A DNA stretch of 64,000 nt from Candidatus Ozemobacteraceae bacterium. GTDB taxonomy: Bacteria > Muiribacteriota > Ozemobacteria > Ozemobacterales > Ozemobacteraceae. Each line of letters starts with the position of its first letter. Positions within the stretch are counted from its first letter, which is position 1. Of this stretch, positions 23,765-33,031 are shown in pieces. The stretch spans positions 1-64,000 of the forward strand of contig DAOSOK010000016.1 of assembly GCA_035373905.1 (NCBI GenBank), read 5' to 3'. Made by a program: the position numbers and the translations under genes. Under the pieces are notes generated by a model, which saw only the letters and a list, made by a program, of their open reading frames with translations, did no database searches and was not told the DNA's origin.

Positions 23765-26700
23765 TCAGACCGAACGGCGATACTGGCCGCCGACCGTGAA
23801 CAGCGTCTCGGTAATCTGGCCGAGTGTGGCATAGTTTACAGTATTCAACAACTCTTCGAAGATGTTCCCGCCGGCGAGGACGACGTCACGCAGACGGCTC
23901 AGGGCTTCGTCGCACTTCTTCGCATGCTTCCGCTTGAAGCCGTCGACGCGGCCGAGCTGCTCGCTCTTCTCGTCCGCCGTCGCGCGGGCGAGTTGGATCT
24001 CGACCTTCCCGCCGAGTTCGTCCTGCTGCGGATTCAGATAGGTGTTCACACCGATGATCGGCAGTTCTCCGGTATGTTTGAGCATCTCGTAGTGCATGCT
24101 CTCGTCCTGGATCTTCGCCCGCTGATATTGGGTTTCCATCGCCCCCAGGACGCCTCCGCGCGAGTTGATGCGGTCGAACTCGGCAAGCACGGCCTTCTCG
24201 ACCTCGTCGGTCAGCCACTCGACGAAGTAACTTCCCTGCGTCGGGTTCTCGTTCTTCGCCATGCCATACTCGCGGTTGATGATCAGCTGGATCGCCATGC
24301 TGCGGCGAACGCTCTCTTCGGTCGGCGTCGTGATCGCCTCGTCGTAGGCGTTCGTGTGCAGAGAATTCGCGTTCTCGTTGACGGCGAGCAGTGCCTGGAG
24401 AGTGGTGCGGATGTCGTTGAACTGGATCTCCTGGGCGTGCAGCGATCTACCGCTCGTCTGGCAGTGGTATTTCAGCTTCTGTGACCGCTCGTTCGCATGG
24501 TAGCGGTTGCGCATCGCGATCGCCCAGATGCGCCGCGCGACCCGGCCGATGACCGAATACTCGGGATCCATGCCGTTGCTGAAGAAGAACGAGAGATTCG
24601 GGGCGAAGTCGTCGATCTTCATGCCGCGGCTCAGGTAATACTCGACGAACGAAAAGCCGTTCGCCAGCGTGAACGCGAGCTGGGAGATCGGGTTCGCGCC
24701 GGCCTCGGCGATGTGATAGCCGGAGATGCTGATCGAATAGTAGTTCCTGACTTCGTTCCTGATGAAGAACTCCTGGATGTCGCCGAGCATCTTGAGCGCG
24801 AAGTCGATCGAGAAAATGCAGGTGTTCTGAGCCTGATCTTCCTTCAGGATGTCGGCCTGGACCGTGCCGCGAACGGTCTTCAGCGTGTCGGCGCGGACCT
24901 TCGCTCTTTCTTCCGCGGTCAGCGGCGAGCCCTTCGCCGCTTCGGCCTTCGAAACCTGCTGGTTGACGGCGTTCGACAGATAGAATGCCAGCATGATCGG
25001 CGCGGGGCCGTTGATGGTCATGCTGACGCTGGTGTTCGGGTCGCACAGATCGAACCCGGCGAACAGATCGCGCATGTCCTCGATCGTGGCGATGCTGACG
25101 CCGCTCTCGCCGACCTTGCCGAACACGTCGGGCCGTTCCTGCGGGTCCTGGCCGTAGAGGGTGACGCTGTCGAACGCCGTAGACAGGCGCTTGGCCGGGT
25201 CGTTTGCGGTCAGGAAATGGAACCGCCTGTTGGTTCGCTTCGGCCCGCCTTCACCGGCGAACTGCCGCTTGGGGTCTTCATCGGCGCGCCTGAACGGGAA
25301 AACGCCTGCGGTGTAAGGGAACGAGCCGGGCACGTTCTCCTCGCGAATGAACTTCACGAGTGTTGCGTAATCGTCGGTGTCGGGAATCGCGACGCGGGGA
25401 ATCTTCAACCCCGACAGAGACACCGTGTGCGTCGGCACCTCGAAGGTTTTCCCGCGGACGGCGTAGCGGAACACCTCGCCACGGTAATTCGCCGCCGTCT
25501 CGGGCCATGTCAGCAGGGCGCTCTGCATGCGCGGGGGAAGCTTGCCCCACGCCTCGTCGCGCTGCCGGCGAAGCTCATCGCGCGTCTCTTCGCCGCTCAC
25601 GAGGCCGAGAGCGGTCTCGCATGCGTGCGCCTGTTTCGCGGCGAGCGCCTCGCACGCGGTTTCCTCGTGGTAGGAACGGACGGCGTTGGCAATCTCGGCA
25701 AGATAGTTCGTGCGATTCTGCGGTATGATCGGAGCGATATTACTCGTGCGTCGGGCGCATTTGAGTTCGACAAGAGGCTGCCAGGCATCGACGCCGCCGC
25801 GGCGATTCAACACGGCCTGGAGTTCGCGATACAGGCCGTTCGCGCCGTCGTCGTTCCAGGCGCTTGCCATGGTGCCAAACACCGGCATCGTTTCGGGCTC
25901 GATATATTTGCCCTCGTATCTGGTGCGGCGAAGCTGGCGGCAGACATCGCGCCAGGCGTCCTCGGAACCGCGCCGGTCGAACTTGTTGATCGCAATCAGG
26001 TCGGCGAAATCGAGCATGTCGATCTTCTCGAGCTGCATGGGGGCGCCGAACTCGCTGGTCATCACATACAGGGCCACGTCGGCGATGCCGAGGATGCCCG
26101 TGTCGCCCTGGCCGATGCCGCTCGTCTCGACGACGATCAGGTCGAAGCCGGCGGCGCGGGCGAGGCTGACCGAGTCGGCGATGGCGTCTGACAATTCGCT
26201 TCCGCTCTGCCTGGTGGCGAGACTGCGCATGAACACATGCGGGTGATCGATCGCATTCATGCGGATACGGTCGCCGAGCAGGGCGCCGCCGGTTTTCTTC
26301 TTCGACGGGTCGATGCTGAACACGCAGTAGCGGCGGTCGGGATACTCAAGACGGAAGCGCCGGATCAGCTCGTCGGTGAGGCTGCTCTTGCCGGCCCCGC
26401 CAGGGCCCGTCACGCCGAGCACGAGGGGCGGTTTGCCCACGTGATTCGCGCCGGCGCTCTCGAGCGTCGTTGCGCGGCGGCCCTTCTCGAGTTGTTCCAG
26501 GATCTTCTTCGGAAGCGCCGTGCGCGACGTTTCGAGGAGGGTGAGCGCTCGCGCGAGACGGATCGGTTCATCGGCCTTGACGGGACCGGTTCCGAGTTCT
26601 TTCGGCCAGGCGGAGAACGCGTGGTCGCACCGCTCGAGGATGTCGGAGATCATCCCCTGGAGGCCCATTTTACGGCCGTCCTCCGGGGAGTAGATGCGCG

Positions 26701-27055
26701 TGACGCCGACCGCGTGGAGTTCTTCGGCTTCCTGCGGAAGGATGACGCCGCCGCCGCCGCCGAAGATCAGAAGGTCTTTCCGGCCCGCCTCGTCGGCGCA
26801 CGCGCGCAGGTATTTGAAGAACTCCATGTGACCGCCCTGGTAGGAACTGACCGCCACCGCATGGACGTCTTCCTGGACGGCCGCATCGATGATCTCGCGG
26901 ACACTGCGGTTGTGGCCGAGGTGAATCACCTCGGCGCCGCCCTGCTGGAGTAGACGACGCATGATGTTCACGGCGACGTCGTGGCCGTCGAAGAGAGATG
27001 TGGCGGTGACGATCCGGACCTGGTTCCGGGGCTTGTAAATGCTCTTGTCGCTCAT
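23765..27055 (-). CDS. icmF: Fused B12-dependent acyl-CoA mutase (IcmF type)
   Basis: A 1096-residue fusion. The N-terminal B12-binding domain (about 15-150) has SLFDGHD and SSYQGGH. A MeaB-like G-protein chaperone follows (about 205-400; P-loop GPGGAGKSS, NKFD). The C-terminal TIM barrel (about 520-1090) is the mutase. The active-site stretch AFDSVTLYG has the Phe of isobutyryl-CoA mutase in place of the Tyr of methylmalonyl-CoA mutase, so isobutyryl/n-butyryl-CoA isomerisation is favoured. The ATG at 27055 has GAGGA upstream; the in-frame TTG at 27067 is rejected. Confidence 0.93.
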   Translation of the reverse strand: MSDKSIYKPRNQVRIVTATSLFDGHDVAVNIMRRLLQQGGAEVIHLGHNRSVREIIDAAVQEDVHAVAVSSYQGGHMEFFKYLRACADEAGRKDLLIFGGGGGVILPQEAEELHAVGVTRIYSPEDGRKMGLQGMISDILERCDHAFSAWPKELGTGPVKADEPIRLARALTLLETSRTALPKKILEQLEKGRRATTLESAGANHVGKPPLVLGVTGPGGAGKSSLTDELIRRFRLEYPDRRYCVFSIDPSKKKTGGALLGDRIRMNAIDHPHVFMRSLATRQSGSELSDAIADSVSLARAAGFDLIVVETSGIGQGDTGILGIADVALYVMTSEFGAPMQLEKIDMLDFADLIAINKFDRRGSEDAWRDVCRQLRRTRYEGKYIEPETMPVFGTMASAWNDDGANGLYRELQAVLNRRGGVDAWQPLVELKCARRTSNIAPIIPQNRTNYLAEIANAVRSYHEETACEALAAKQAHACETALGLVSGEETRDELRRQRDEAWGKLPPRMQSALLTWPETAANYRGEVFRYAVRGKTFEVPTHTVSLSGLKIPRVAIPDTDDYATLVKFIREENVPGSFPYTAGVFPFRRADEDPKRQFAGEGGPKRTNRRFHFLTANDPAKRLSTAFDSVTLYGQDPQERPDVFGKVGESGVSIATIEDMRDLFAGFDLCDPNTSVSMTINGPAPIMLAFYLSNAVNQQVSKAEAAKGSPLTAEERAKVRADTLKTVRGTVQADILKEDQAQNTCIFSIDFALKMLGDIQEFFIRNEVRNYYSISISGYHIAEAGANPISQLAFTLANGFSFVEYYLSRGMKIDDFAPNLSFFFSNGMDPEYSVIGRVARRIWAIAMRNRYHANERSQKLKYHCQTSGRSLHAQEIQFNDIRTTLQALLAVNENANSLHTNAYDEAITTPTEESVRRSMAIQLIINREYGMAKNENPTQGSYFVEWLTDEVEKAVLAEFDRINSRGGVLGAMETQYQRAKIQDESMHYEMLKHTGELPIIGVNTYLNPQQDELGGKVEIQLARATADEKSEQLGRVDGFKRKHAKKCDEALSRLRDVVLAGGNIFEELLNTVNYATLGQITETLFTVGGQYRRSV

Positions 27056-27091
27056 GGCGTTCCTCAACGATGAAGAATATGACGATGGAAT

Positions 27092-27100
27092 ATTATATCA
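27092..27100 (-). promoter_or_regulatory. Predicted extended -10 promoter of icmF
   Basis: Minus-strand TGATATAAT is a consensus extended -10 element 36 bases before the icmF ATG. No -35 match is evident. Confidence 0.5.
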
Positions 27101-27188
27101 GAAAGAATACTCCTTTGGCCGCAGCGACCGTTGACGCATCGTCCCGCGCTGCACGGAACCCGGGCGGCCGACCGCCTGGGCACCGCTC

Positions 27189-28205
27189 TCAGGCCGCCGG
27201 GGGTTGGTAGGAACCCCAGCGAAGGGCCAGGGTGCCCCAGCTGAGTCCGCCGCCGAACCCGGCGAACAGGACGAGGTCGCCTTCCTTGATGCGGCCGGCC
27301 TGAAGGGCTTCGTGGAGACAGATCGGGATCGTCGCGGCGACGGTGTTACCGTATTTGTCAAGGTTGACGAAGAACTTGTCCAGCGGGCAGTTGAACCGGC
27401 CGGCCGCCGACTCGATGATCCGGATATTGGCCTGGTGAGGGATGATAAGCTTGACGTCGTCGAGCGTCAGGTTGTTCCGACTGAGAACCTGTTCGATCAT
27501 GTCGCCGACGATGCGGGTCGAGAACTTGAACACGTCCTTCCCGTTGATCTTGACGTAATGCTGACGCTTCTCGACAGTCTCGGCTGATGTCGGCAGTTCG
27601 GTGCCGCCCGCCGGAATGGTGATGTGTTCGGAACCGCCGCCGTCGGCTCCCAGGAGGGCGTCGAAGATGCCTTCCCGCTCGTTCTTCGCGGGGCCGAGAA
27701 CCATCGCTCCGGCGCCGTCGCCGAACAGGACGCAGGTGTTGCGGTCGGTGAAATCGATCACCTTCGACAGGATGTCCGCCCCGATGACGAGAACGTAGTC
27801 ATACATGCCCGTCGCGATGAAGTTTGCGCCGATCGTCGCCGTGTAGACGAATCCCGAGCAGGCGACCTCGATGTCGCACGCGGCGGCGTTTTTGCAACCC
27901 AGTTTGTGCGCGATGACCGCCGATGTCGCGGAGATCGGCCGGTCGGGGGTGAAGGTGGCGAGAAGCACGGCTCCGATCTGATCGGGCCTGATACCGCTGT
28001 TGCGGAGGGCCATCTCGGCGGCGTGAATCGCGATGTCGGAGGTTTTCTGACCCGGTTCGACAAGCCTGCGCTCACGAATGCCCGAGCGGGTGACGATCCA
28101 CTCGTCCGTCGTGTCGACCATCTTCTCGAGGTCGAAATTCGTAAGTCGCTTTTCCGGAAGATACATTCCGGTTCCTATGACGGTGGCCTGCCGAAGGGTA
28201 CGCAT
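27189..28205 (-). CDS. fabH: 3-oxoacyl-ACP synthase III
   Basis: Condenses an acyl-CoA with malonyl-ACP to start fatty acid synthesis. It has 338 residues. The catalytic triad is visible: Cys in EVACSGF (about residue 114), His in IPHQAN (about 256) and Asn in YGNTVAAT (about 286). AGGAG is 7 bases before the ATG. It stands alone, without other fab genes. Confidence 0.95.
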   Translation of the reverse strand: MRTLRQATVIGTGMYLPEKRLTNFDLEKMVDTTDEWIVTRSGIRERRLVEPGQKTSDIAIHAAEMALRNSGIRPDQIGAVLLATFTPDRPISATSAVIAHKLGCKNAAACDIEVACSGFVYTATIGANFIATGMYDYVLVIGADILSKVIDFTDRNTCVLFGDGAGAMVLGPAKNEREGIFDALLGADGGGSEHITIPAGGTELPTSAETVEKRQHYVKINGKDVFKFSTRIVGDMIEQVLSRNNLTLDDVKLIIPHQANIRIIESAAGRFNCPLDKFFVNLDKYGNTVAATIPICLHEALQAGRIKEGDLVLFAGFGGGLSWGTLALRWGSYQPPAA

Positions 28206-28265
28206 GTCGGTGCTCCTGTAGGATGGTCTCTTCCAAGGGTGGAATCGAGGGAAAAAAGGTGTCTG

Positions 28266-28294
28266 AATCTACTTGAACGAGACATCAAAGTCAA
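28266..28294 (-). promoter_or_regulatory. Predicted promoter of fabH
   Basis: Minus-strand TTGACT (28289-28294), 17-base spacer, TAGATT (28266-28271), 61 bases before the ATG. Confidence 0.6.
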
Positions 28295-28407
28295 GACGTC
28301 CTCCACGACCGGTTATCACCCTGACGGGAACGGCGTGAAGCGGGATGAAAAAATCGACAAACCATAGTACAATACTCGTAAAAGATTGGGGCGGAGGATC
28401 GGTTCTC

Positions 28408-28896
28408 ATGAGACACCCGTTAGTCCCGTGTCTGGTTTGTTTCGCGCTCTTCACGGCAGTTCCGGGAACCGCTCAGCCGGACGTTCCTGACCTGCTTACC
28501 GGGCAACCCCGCGCCGCAGCCGCATTTGCAACCGGGACCGCCGATACGCGGCAAGCTCATCCGATCGACCGCGAGATTTACGCTCTCCTCGAAAAAGACC
28601 CTTCGACGGCCGGGCAGATGCAGGCGTTCGAACGCGGGATCGAGCTCTGGGATGCCGAGCTGAACAGAGCCTACAAGACGCTTTCCGCAAAACTCGGCGA
28701 GGAAGACCGCAAGGCGCTCAAGGATGCCCAGAGAGCCTGGATTGCCTTCCGCGATGCGGAATTCAGGCGGACCGACCGCCTCTATGGCGGGAAGGACGGC
28801 TCGATGTTCATCCCGATGAGTGTCGCTGCGCGGATGGAGCTGGTCAGGGCGCGGGCGCTGGAACTCGTGCAATCGATCGAGATACTCGGCATGTGA
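28408..28896 (+). CDS. Exported LprI-like (DUF1311) protein
   Basis: About 162 residues with a signal peptide (residues 1-22). The C-terminal half matches the lysozyme-inhibitor LprI N-terminal domain: ELWDAELNRAYKTLSAKL and LKDAQRAWIAFRDAEF, a Cys-poor helical module often found in periplasmic proteins. The ATG at 28408 gives the signal peptide; a longer in-frame start (28345) would add a charged, unlikely N-terminus. GGAGG is 10 bases upstream. Confidence 0.78.
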   Translation: MRHPLVPCLVCFALFTAVPGTAQPDVPDLLTGQPRAAAAFATGTADTRQAHPIDREIYALLEKDPSTAGQMQAFERGIELWDAELNRAYKTLSAKLGEEDRKALKDAQRAWIAFRDAEFRRTDRLYGGKDGSMFIPMSVAARMELVRARALELVQSIEILGM

Positions 28897-28930
28897 GCCA
28901 CGGCCGCCGGGCCGCGAGAGGTGATGAAAA

Positions 28931-29362
28931 ATGACGGGAAAACTGCAGTACAAAGTGGATTTCGGTCTCGCCCTGGGGATCATCGCGTTCTGCTGGCTGA
29001 CGGTCAAAGCCTCGCTGCAGATCGAGGACGGGCCGCTGATCTCGATTTACGGGTATCCCTACTATTGGCTCTGGTGGGATCCGGCACGGTTCAAGATGCT
29101 GGTGATCAATCCCTTGAGCCTGTTCGCGAATTTCATGCTGTACGTCGGCACAATCGGTGTGGCCGGAAGTTTTCTCGCGTTCTGGGGCCGCTACATGACT
29201 TTCATGATCATTCTCCGCTTCGCCCTGTGGATTCTGGCGGTGGTGTCGATGATCCACTTCCTGGGCTTTTTCTACCATGCCGGCCTCACGATCGAATGGG
29301 TTTTACCGAAAGGGACGATTTTTGGCGAGGCGTGGTATATTCTTCGGAGCATTCCGTTCTGA
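28931..29362 (+). CDS. Four-TM membrane protein, unknown function
   Basis: A 143-residue hydrophobic protein with about four transmembrane helices (about 10-26, 58-80, 85-108, 112-130) and an aromatic-rich loop (GYPYYWLWWDP). It follows the LprI-like gene by 34 bases and is probably in the same operon. No family recognised. Confidence 0.65.
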   Translation: MTGKLQYKVDFGLALGIIAFCWLTVKASLQIEDGPLISIYGYPYYWLWWDPARFKMLVINPLSLFANFMLYVGTIGVAGSFLAFWGRYMTFMIILRFALWILAVVSMIHFLGFFYHAGLTIEWVLPKGTIFGEAWYILRSIPF

Positions 29363-29439
29363 TCCGATCGGTCGGGCGTTCAAAAAACGTTCGGCGCAGC
29401 GAAAGTATCATAAAGTCATAAATACATCATAGCATATAT

Positions 29440-30456
29440 ATGGATCCCGTTACGCATACGATCATGAGCGCCGCCCTCGTCCGGGCCGTTTTTGCCGACG
29501 TCGATCAGCGCCGGGGGCTGCTTCTCGGCGTCATTGCAGGCACGTTTCCCGACATCGACGTCCTATTCCGGTCGCTCGGAGAAGGGCCGCTGGACGGGAT
29601 GCTGCTGCACCGGCATTTCACGCACAGCGTCTTTTTCGCGCCCGCAGGCGCTCTCGTCTGCGTGCTCCCGTTCCTGTTCTGGAAGGACGAGCGGGAGCGA
29701 TGGCGACGGCTCTGGGGAGTCGCTTTGACATTGTATCTGGCGCATCTCTTCATGGACGTCTGCACGAGCTACGGGACGCTCCTGTTCTGGCCGTTTTCTG
29801 GCCGTCGCCACGCGTTCGACGTCATATCGATCTGCGATCCGATCCTCATCGCCGTCTTTTTTGCAGGGCTGGTGTGGAGTTTTCGGCCGGCGCGGCCGCT
29901 CGCGGCGGTCATTGCCACGCTTCTCGCCGTCGGCTGGCTGACGCTCGGCTGGAGCCAACGCGACAAGGCGCTCGAACTCCAAAAGACGATGGCGGCCAAG
30001 CGCGGCCACGTCGTCACGCACGGCCGGGTGACGCCGATGCTGTTCAGCATCACCCGTTGGCGTTCGATCTATCGCACCGGCGACACCCTGGTCGCCGACT
30101 CGGTCGAGACTCCGTTTTTCGGCCAGGCCGTCTCGGGCGATTCTTCGACGGTGCCCCTCTACCGCCTACCGTCAGAAGGGGATCCCTCGTTCGATGCGCA
30201 GATGCGCGCCGACGTGGCGAAATTCTCCGACTTCGCCGATGGGTTCGTCGCCGTGGCACCGGGGACGGACGGCATCATCAGCGACATGCGGTATTCGCTG
30301 AACGCCGGGGCCTTCAGGCCGCTCTGGGGAATCCGCCCCCGCGCCGGGCGCCCGGCCGAGTTTGTCAGGCTGGGGGATTCGCCGCTGAAGGTGATCGACG
30401 AAATGAGCCGGGACGGCCGGGGAACGCCGGCCTCGGGAAAACACGCGAAGCCCTGA
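29440..30456 (+). CDS. YdjM-type membrane-bound metal-dependent hydrolase
   Basis: A 338-residue protein. The first 170 residues match the LexA-regulated YdjM family (PF04307): DPVTHTIMSAALVRA, FPDIDVLF, HRHFTHS and AHLFMDVCTSYGT with conserved His/Asp residues, and several transmembrane helices. The C-terminal 150 residues are soluble and follow the last helix. The ATG is preceded by GCATATAT and lacks a ribosome site. Its stop abuts the stop of the convergent epimerase gene. Confidence 0.85.
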   Translation: MDPVTHTIMSAALVRAVFADVDQRRGLLLGVIAGTFPDIDVLFRSLGEGPLDGMLLHRHFTHSVFFAPAGALVCVLPFLFWKDERERWRRLWGVALTLYLAHLFMDVCTSYGTLLFWPFSGRRHAFDVISICDPILIAVFFAGLVWSFRPARPLAAVIATLLAVGWLTLGWSQRDKALELQKTMAAKRGHVVTHGRVTPMLFSITRWRSIYRTGDTLVADSVETPFFGQAVSGDSSTVPLYRLPSEGDPSFDAQMRADVAKFSDFADGFVAVAPGTDGIISDMRYSLNAGAFRPLWGIRPRAGRPAEFVRLGDSPLKVIDEMSRDGRGTPASGKHAKP

Positions 30457-31470
30457 TCAGCCTTTCGTCAGTGACTTCCACGAGGGCGGCAGGCTCTTCT
30501 CGATCTCGACGCCTTCGAACGGTTTTCCCGCCCGCGCGCCGACGGCTTTTGCCCATTCCGACATGCCGGCAAGGCCGGCCTCGAGCGAAACCGGGTCGTC
30601 GGTGAGTCCGAACGCCTCACGCACTTTTTCGTGGGAGGCGAAGGCGTGGACGACTTCGTTCCGGGCGGGAAGATGGCGGATCTCGACGCGGGTGCCCATC
30701 GCATTCATGACGGCCAGGGCGAGATCGTTCACGGAGACCGGCCGGTCGGCGCCGACGTTGAACACCTGGTTGCGGGCCGACGGAACATCTATACTTCTCG
30801 CTATAATGGGAGCGACGTCGTCAATATGGCTGAACGCTCGGGTCTGAGATCCGTCGCCGAAGATCGTCAGCGGCTTCCCCTGCATGATCTGGTTCATGAA
30901 GATCCCGATCACGTTCCGGTAGGGATCCCCGAGATTCTGGTTCACGCCGTAGACGTTGTGGGGTCGGAAAACGATCCAGTCGAGGCCGAACATCTCATGC
31001 GCCGCCCGCAGGTCGAGCTCCACCGCGTATTTTGCGATGCCGTAGGGGTCTTCAGGCTGGGGAACGAGTTCTTCCGTCATGGGAAGCTGGTTGCGGCCAT
31101 ACACCGCGATCGAGCTCGTGAAGACGAAACACCTCACGCCGTGCCGGACGGCGGCGTTGATCAGCGTGACGCTCGCAAGCAGGTTGTTCGTGTAATTGAA
31201 GCAGCGGATGAAATGCGAAAGCCCCTCTGCCGCATACGCCGCGAGATGAAAAATGCAGGTGAAGGCATGGTCTTCGAACAGTCTCTCGATGAGGCCCGAG
31301 TCGCCCGCATCCCCCGCGATGAACCGGGCCCCCGCCGGCACGTTATCTTCGAAGCCGCCCGAAAGGTCGTCCACGACGACCACGTCGTGCCCGGCCGCGA
31401 TGAGATGACGGGCCACGTGCGATCCGATGAAGCCGGCCCCGCCGGTCACGAGAATCGACTGTTTTTCCAT
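30457..31470 (-). CDS. NAD-dependent sugar epimerase/dehydratase
   Basis: An extended short-chain dehydrogenase of about 337 residues, similar to UDP-glucose 4-epimerases. The Rossmann motif GGAGFIGSH is at residues 10-18, the catalytic region has SSIAVYG and the YGIAKYAVE Tyr-x3-Lys pair, and FRPHNVYG follows. The frame is open upstream but the ATG at 31470 puts the GxxGxxG motif at the usual place. The exact sugar substrate is not determinable. Confidence 0.88.
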   Translation of the reverse strand: MEKQSILVTGGAGFIGSHVARHLIAAGHDVVVVDDLSGGFEDNVPAGARFIAGDAGDSGLIERLFEDHAFTCIFHLAAYAAEGLSHFIRCFNYTNNLLASVTLINAAVRHGVRCFVFTSSIAVYGRNQLPMTEELVPQPEDPYGIAKYAVELDLRAAHEMFGLDWIVFRPHNVYGVNQNLGDPYRNVIGIFMNQIMQGKPLTIFGDGSQTRAFSHIDDVAPIIARSIDVPSARNQVFNVGADRPVSVNDLALAVMNAMGTRVEIRHLPARNEVVHAFASHEKVREAFGLTDDPVSLEAGLAGMSEWAKAVGARAGKPFEGVEIEKSLPPSWKSLTKG

Positions 31471-31484
31471 GCGTCCGTCCACCT

Positions 31485-31715
31485 TCAGCTCGGGCAGAAC
31501 TCTTCGAAGCACTCGCGGATGAGCGCGATGCGCCTGACGATGCGATCCATTTCGAGAACGAGTTCGTCGTTGTCGGGATTGTAGGCGGGGTCTGCGAGAA
31601 TCTCGTTGCGCCGCCTGTCGAGAAGATCGAACAGGGCGTGAAGCTGGCGGCAGAGGGTCTCTGCGGAGTAGTCGGACTTCTTCTTCGAACGGGCCGGTGC
31701 GGAGCCTGTGGGCAT
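31485..31715 (-). CDS. Small helical protein, unknown function
   Basis: A 76-residue protein rich in charged residues; residues 15-75 are predicted to form one or two helices (LCRQLHALFDLLDRRRNEIL, LEMDRIVRRIALIRECFEEF). No signal peptide. GGAGG 6 bases before the ATG at 31715 sets the start. The downstream epimerase begins 14 bases after its stop, so they form an operon. Confidence 0.7.
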   Translation of the reverse strand: MPTGSAPARSKKKSDYSAETLCRQLHALFDLLDRRRNEILADPAYNPDNDELVLEMDRIVRRIALIRECFEEFCPS

Positions 31716-31743
31716 ACGAAGCCTCCGTGAGGGAAGTGACGCT

Positions 31744-31766
31744 ATCATACCACACGGTATCCGTGT
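31744..31766 (-). promoter_or_regulatory. -10 element with adjacent palindrome
   Basis: On the minus strand TATGAT (31744-31749) lies close to a perfect inverted repeat ACACGG-TAT-CCGTGT (31752-31766), which occupies the spacer position of the promoter. This looks like an operator for the small protein-epimerase operon. No good -35. Confidence 0.4.
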
Positions 31767-31792
31767 CGATTCAGGTCGAGTTGCCGGAAGAT

Positions 31793-31825
31793 GAAAAACG
31801 GTTCCGGACACAGGTCCGGAACCGT
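31793..31825 (-). terminator. Intrinsic terminator of the ECF operon
   Basis: A perfect 11-bp stem (31798-31808 with 31815-31825) is followed on the minus strand by TTTTT. It lies just past the TPR gene. Confidence 0.85.
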
Positions 31826-31841
31826 CGAACGAAGTGGGCGA

Positions 31842-32504
31842 TTACTTCTGATCGGCCTTCGCGGCGGCGTTGAGCTCGATGACTCGCTGGAAGGCCTTTT
31901 CGGCTTCGGCCGTCTTGCCGGCCTTGCGGAACATGTCGCCGAGCGTCAGAACCATGCGGGAAGCGGTTTCGGGGTTGTCGTTCTTCGTTTTCTCGACACC
32001 CTCGTTCAGGATTGCCTCCGCCTCGGCTATTTTATTGTTTTTGAGATAGATCTGTGCGATCTCGATGTAGACGCGGCCGATCTGATCGGATACCTTGCGC
32101 TTCGCTTTCTCGTCGGTCACCGAGTTGGCCAGTTCGAGAATTTTCTTGAGCTGTACGACGGCTTCATCGCTTTTGCCCTGTTCGATATACAGGTCGGCGA
32201 GTTTCTTGTGCGCTTCGGACGTCATGCGGAGTGCTGCGAGTTTCTTATGGGTCTCGGGATCCATTTGCTCACGCATGCCGCGAGGCCCCATCCCGGGACC
32301 GCCCGGCCCCATGCCGGGACCACCCGGCCCCATGCCGGGACCACCCGGCCCCATGCCGGGACCACCCGGCCCCATGCCGGGACCACCCTGGCCCATCATC
32401 TCCGGACCTTCCCCGGGAGGCGGTTCCTGAGACCACGCCATGCCGCTCAACGCGAGGACGAATACGAGGACGATACCGCTCAACCATTTGACAGATCTTC
32501 CCAT
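31842..32504 (-). CDS. Secreted TPR protein with Gly/Pro/Met heptapeptide repeats
   Basis: About 220 residues with a signal peptide (residues 1-26). Residues about 38-74 carry five GGPGMGP-type repeats, followed by tetratricopeptide-like helices (about 85-215; AHKKLADLYIEQGKSDEAV, IYLKNNKIAEAEAI). AAGGAGG lies 4 bases before the ATG. The start overlaps the end of the anti-sigma gene by 25 bases, so it is the third gene of the ECF operon and a likely target or cofactor of that stress response. Confidence 0.82.
   Translation of the reverse strand: MGRSVKWLSGIVLVFVLALSGMAWSQEPPPGEGPEMMGQGGPGMGPGGPGMGPGGPGMGPGGPGMGPGGPGMGPRGMREQMDPETHKKLAALRMTSEAHKKLADLYIEQGKSDEAVVQLKKILELANSVTDEKAKRKVSDQIGRVYIEIAQIYLKNNKIAEAEAILNEGVEKTKNDNPETASRMVLTLGDMFRKAGKTAEAEKAFQRVIELNAAAKADQK
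32284..32388. repeat. Tandem repeat, five copies of 21 bp
   Basis: Five consecutive 21-base units (GGCCCCATGCCGGGACCACC plus C); the copy at 32284-32304 differs at two bases and the other four are identical. They encode the heptapeptide repeats of the overlapping gene. Near-identical DNA suggests recent slippage expansion. Confidence 0.95.
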
Positions 32505-33031
32505 AAAGCCTCCTTGTCGTTCTCGAGGAACGAAAAATGTGGACTCGGTTCGAGGAAACTCCAATCGTAAGAGTCGGGATCGGCGCCGTCGGTTACAGCC
32601 GGTGAGAATTCCTGCATCTCTTCGACGAACGTGTATTCGGAAAGGGCTTCGGGGCCTTGCTCGAGGCCGGGTTCGAGAAAGGAATACTGCTCGATGACGG
32701 GAGCGCCTTCCGGAAGTGCCGGCATCGGAGCCGACCGGATGACGATCAAAAAAACGACCGCCGCAAGGGCGAAACCGGAAAGCCCGGCGAGGAGATACTG
32801 CCAGAAATCCGAAGCGCCGCGGCTCATTGTATCTTGAAGGATATTATATGAGAGGGAGGACGGCAGGCATTCCCATGCCGGATGCTCGAGCCCGTCGGGG
32901 GGGGGCTCGAGATGACGGTCGAGAAACGCGGCGCACCTGGGACAGACTTCGAGGTGATGCCATGCCTCGTCGTCGGGGCCGGTTGCGGGCGATTCGAGCC
33001 GGCGGCGAAATTCGGCACAATCCCTGTTCAT
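32480..33031 (-). CDS. Zinc-finger anti-sigma factor
   Basis: A 183-residue membrane protein. The N-terminal zinc anti-sigma motif HHLEVCPRC (about residues 25-33) would bind the ECF sigma factor. A single transmembrane helix (about 78-98, LLAGLSGFALAAVVFLIVI) leads to an acidic, Glu/Phe-rich outer domain with repeated SFLE motifs. It overlaps the sigma gene by ATGA and the TPR gene by 25 bases. Confidence 0.88.
   Translation of the reverse strand: MNRDCAEFRRRLESPATGPDDEAWHHLEVCPRCAAFLDRHLEPPPDGLEHPAWECLPSSLSYNILQDTMSRGASDFWQYLLAGLSGFALAAVVFLIVIRSAPMPALPEGAPVIEQYSFLEPGLEQGPEALSEYTFVEEMQEFSPAVTDGADPDSYDWSFLEPSPHFSFLENDKEALWEDLSNG

Noticed and set aside
24497..26191. 564-codon plus-strand frame opposite icmF
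   Set aside because: Antisense shadow of a well-conserved mutase; composition is biased and no start signals exist.
32284..32388. Tandem 21-bp repeats as a CRISPR-like array
   Set aside because: There are no spacers; units are contiguous, in frame, and encode GGPGMGP repeats inside a coding gene.
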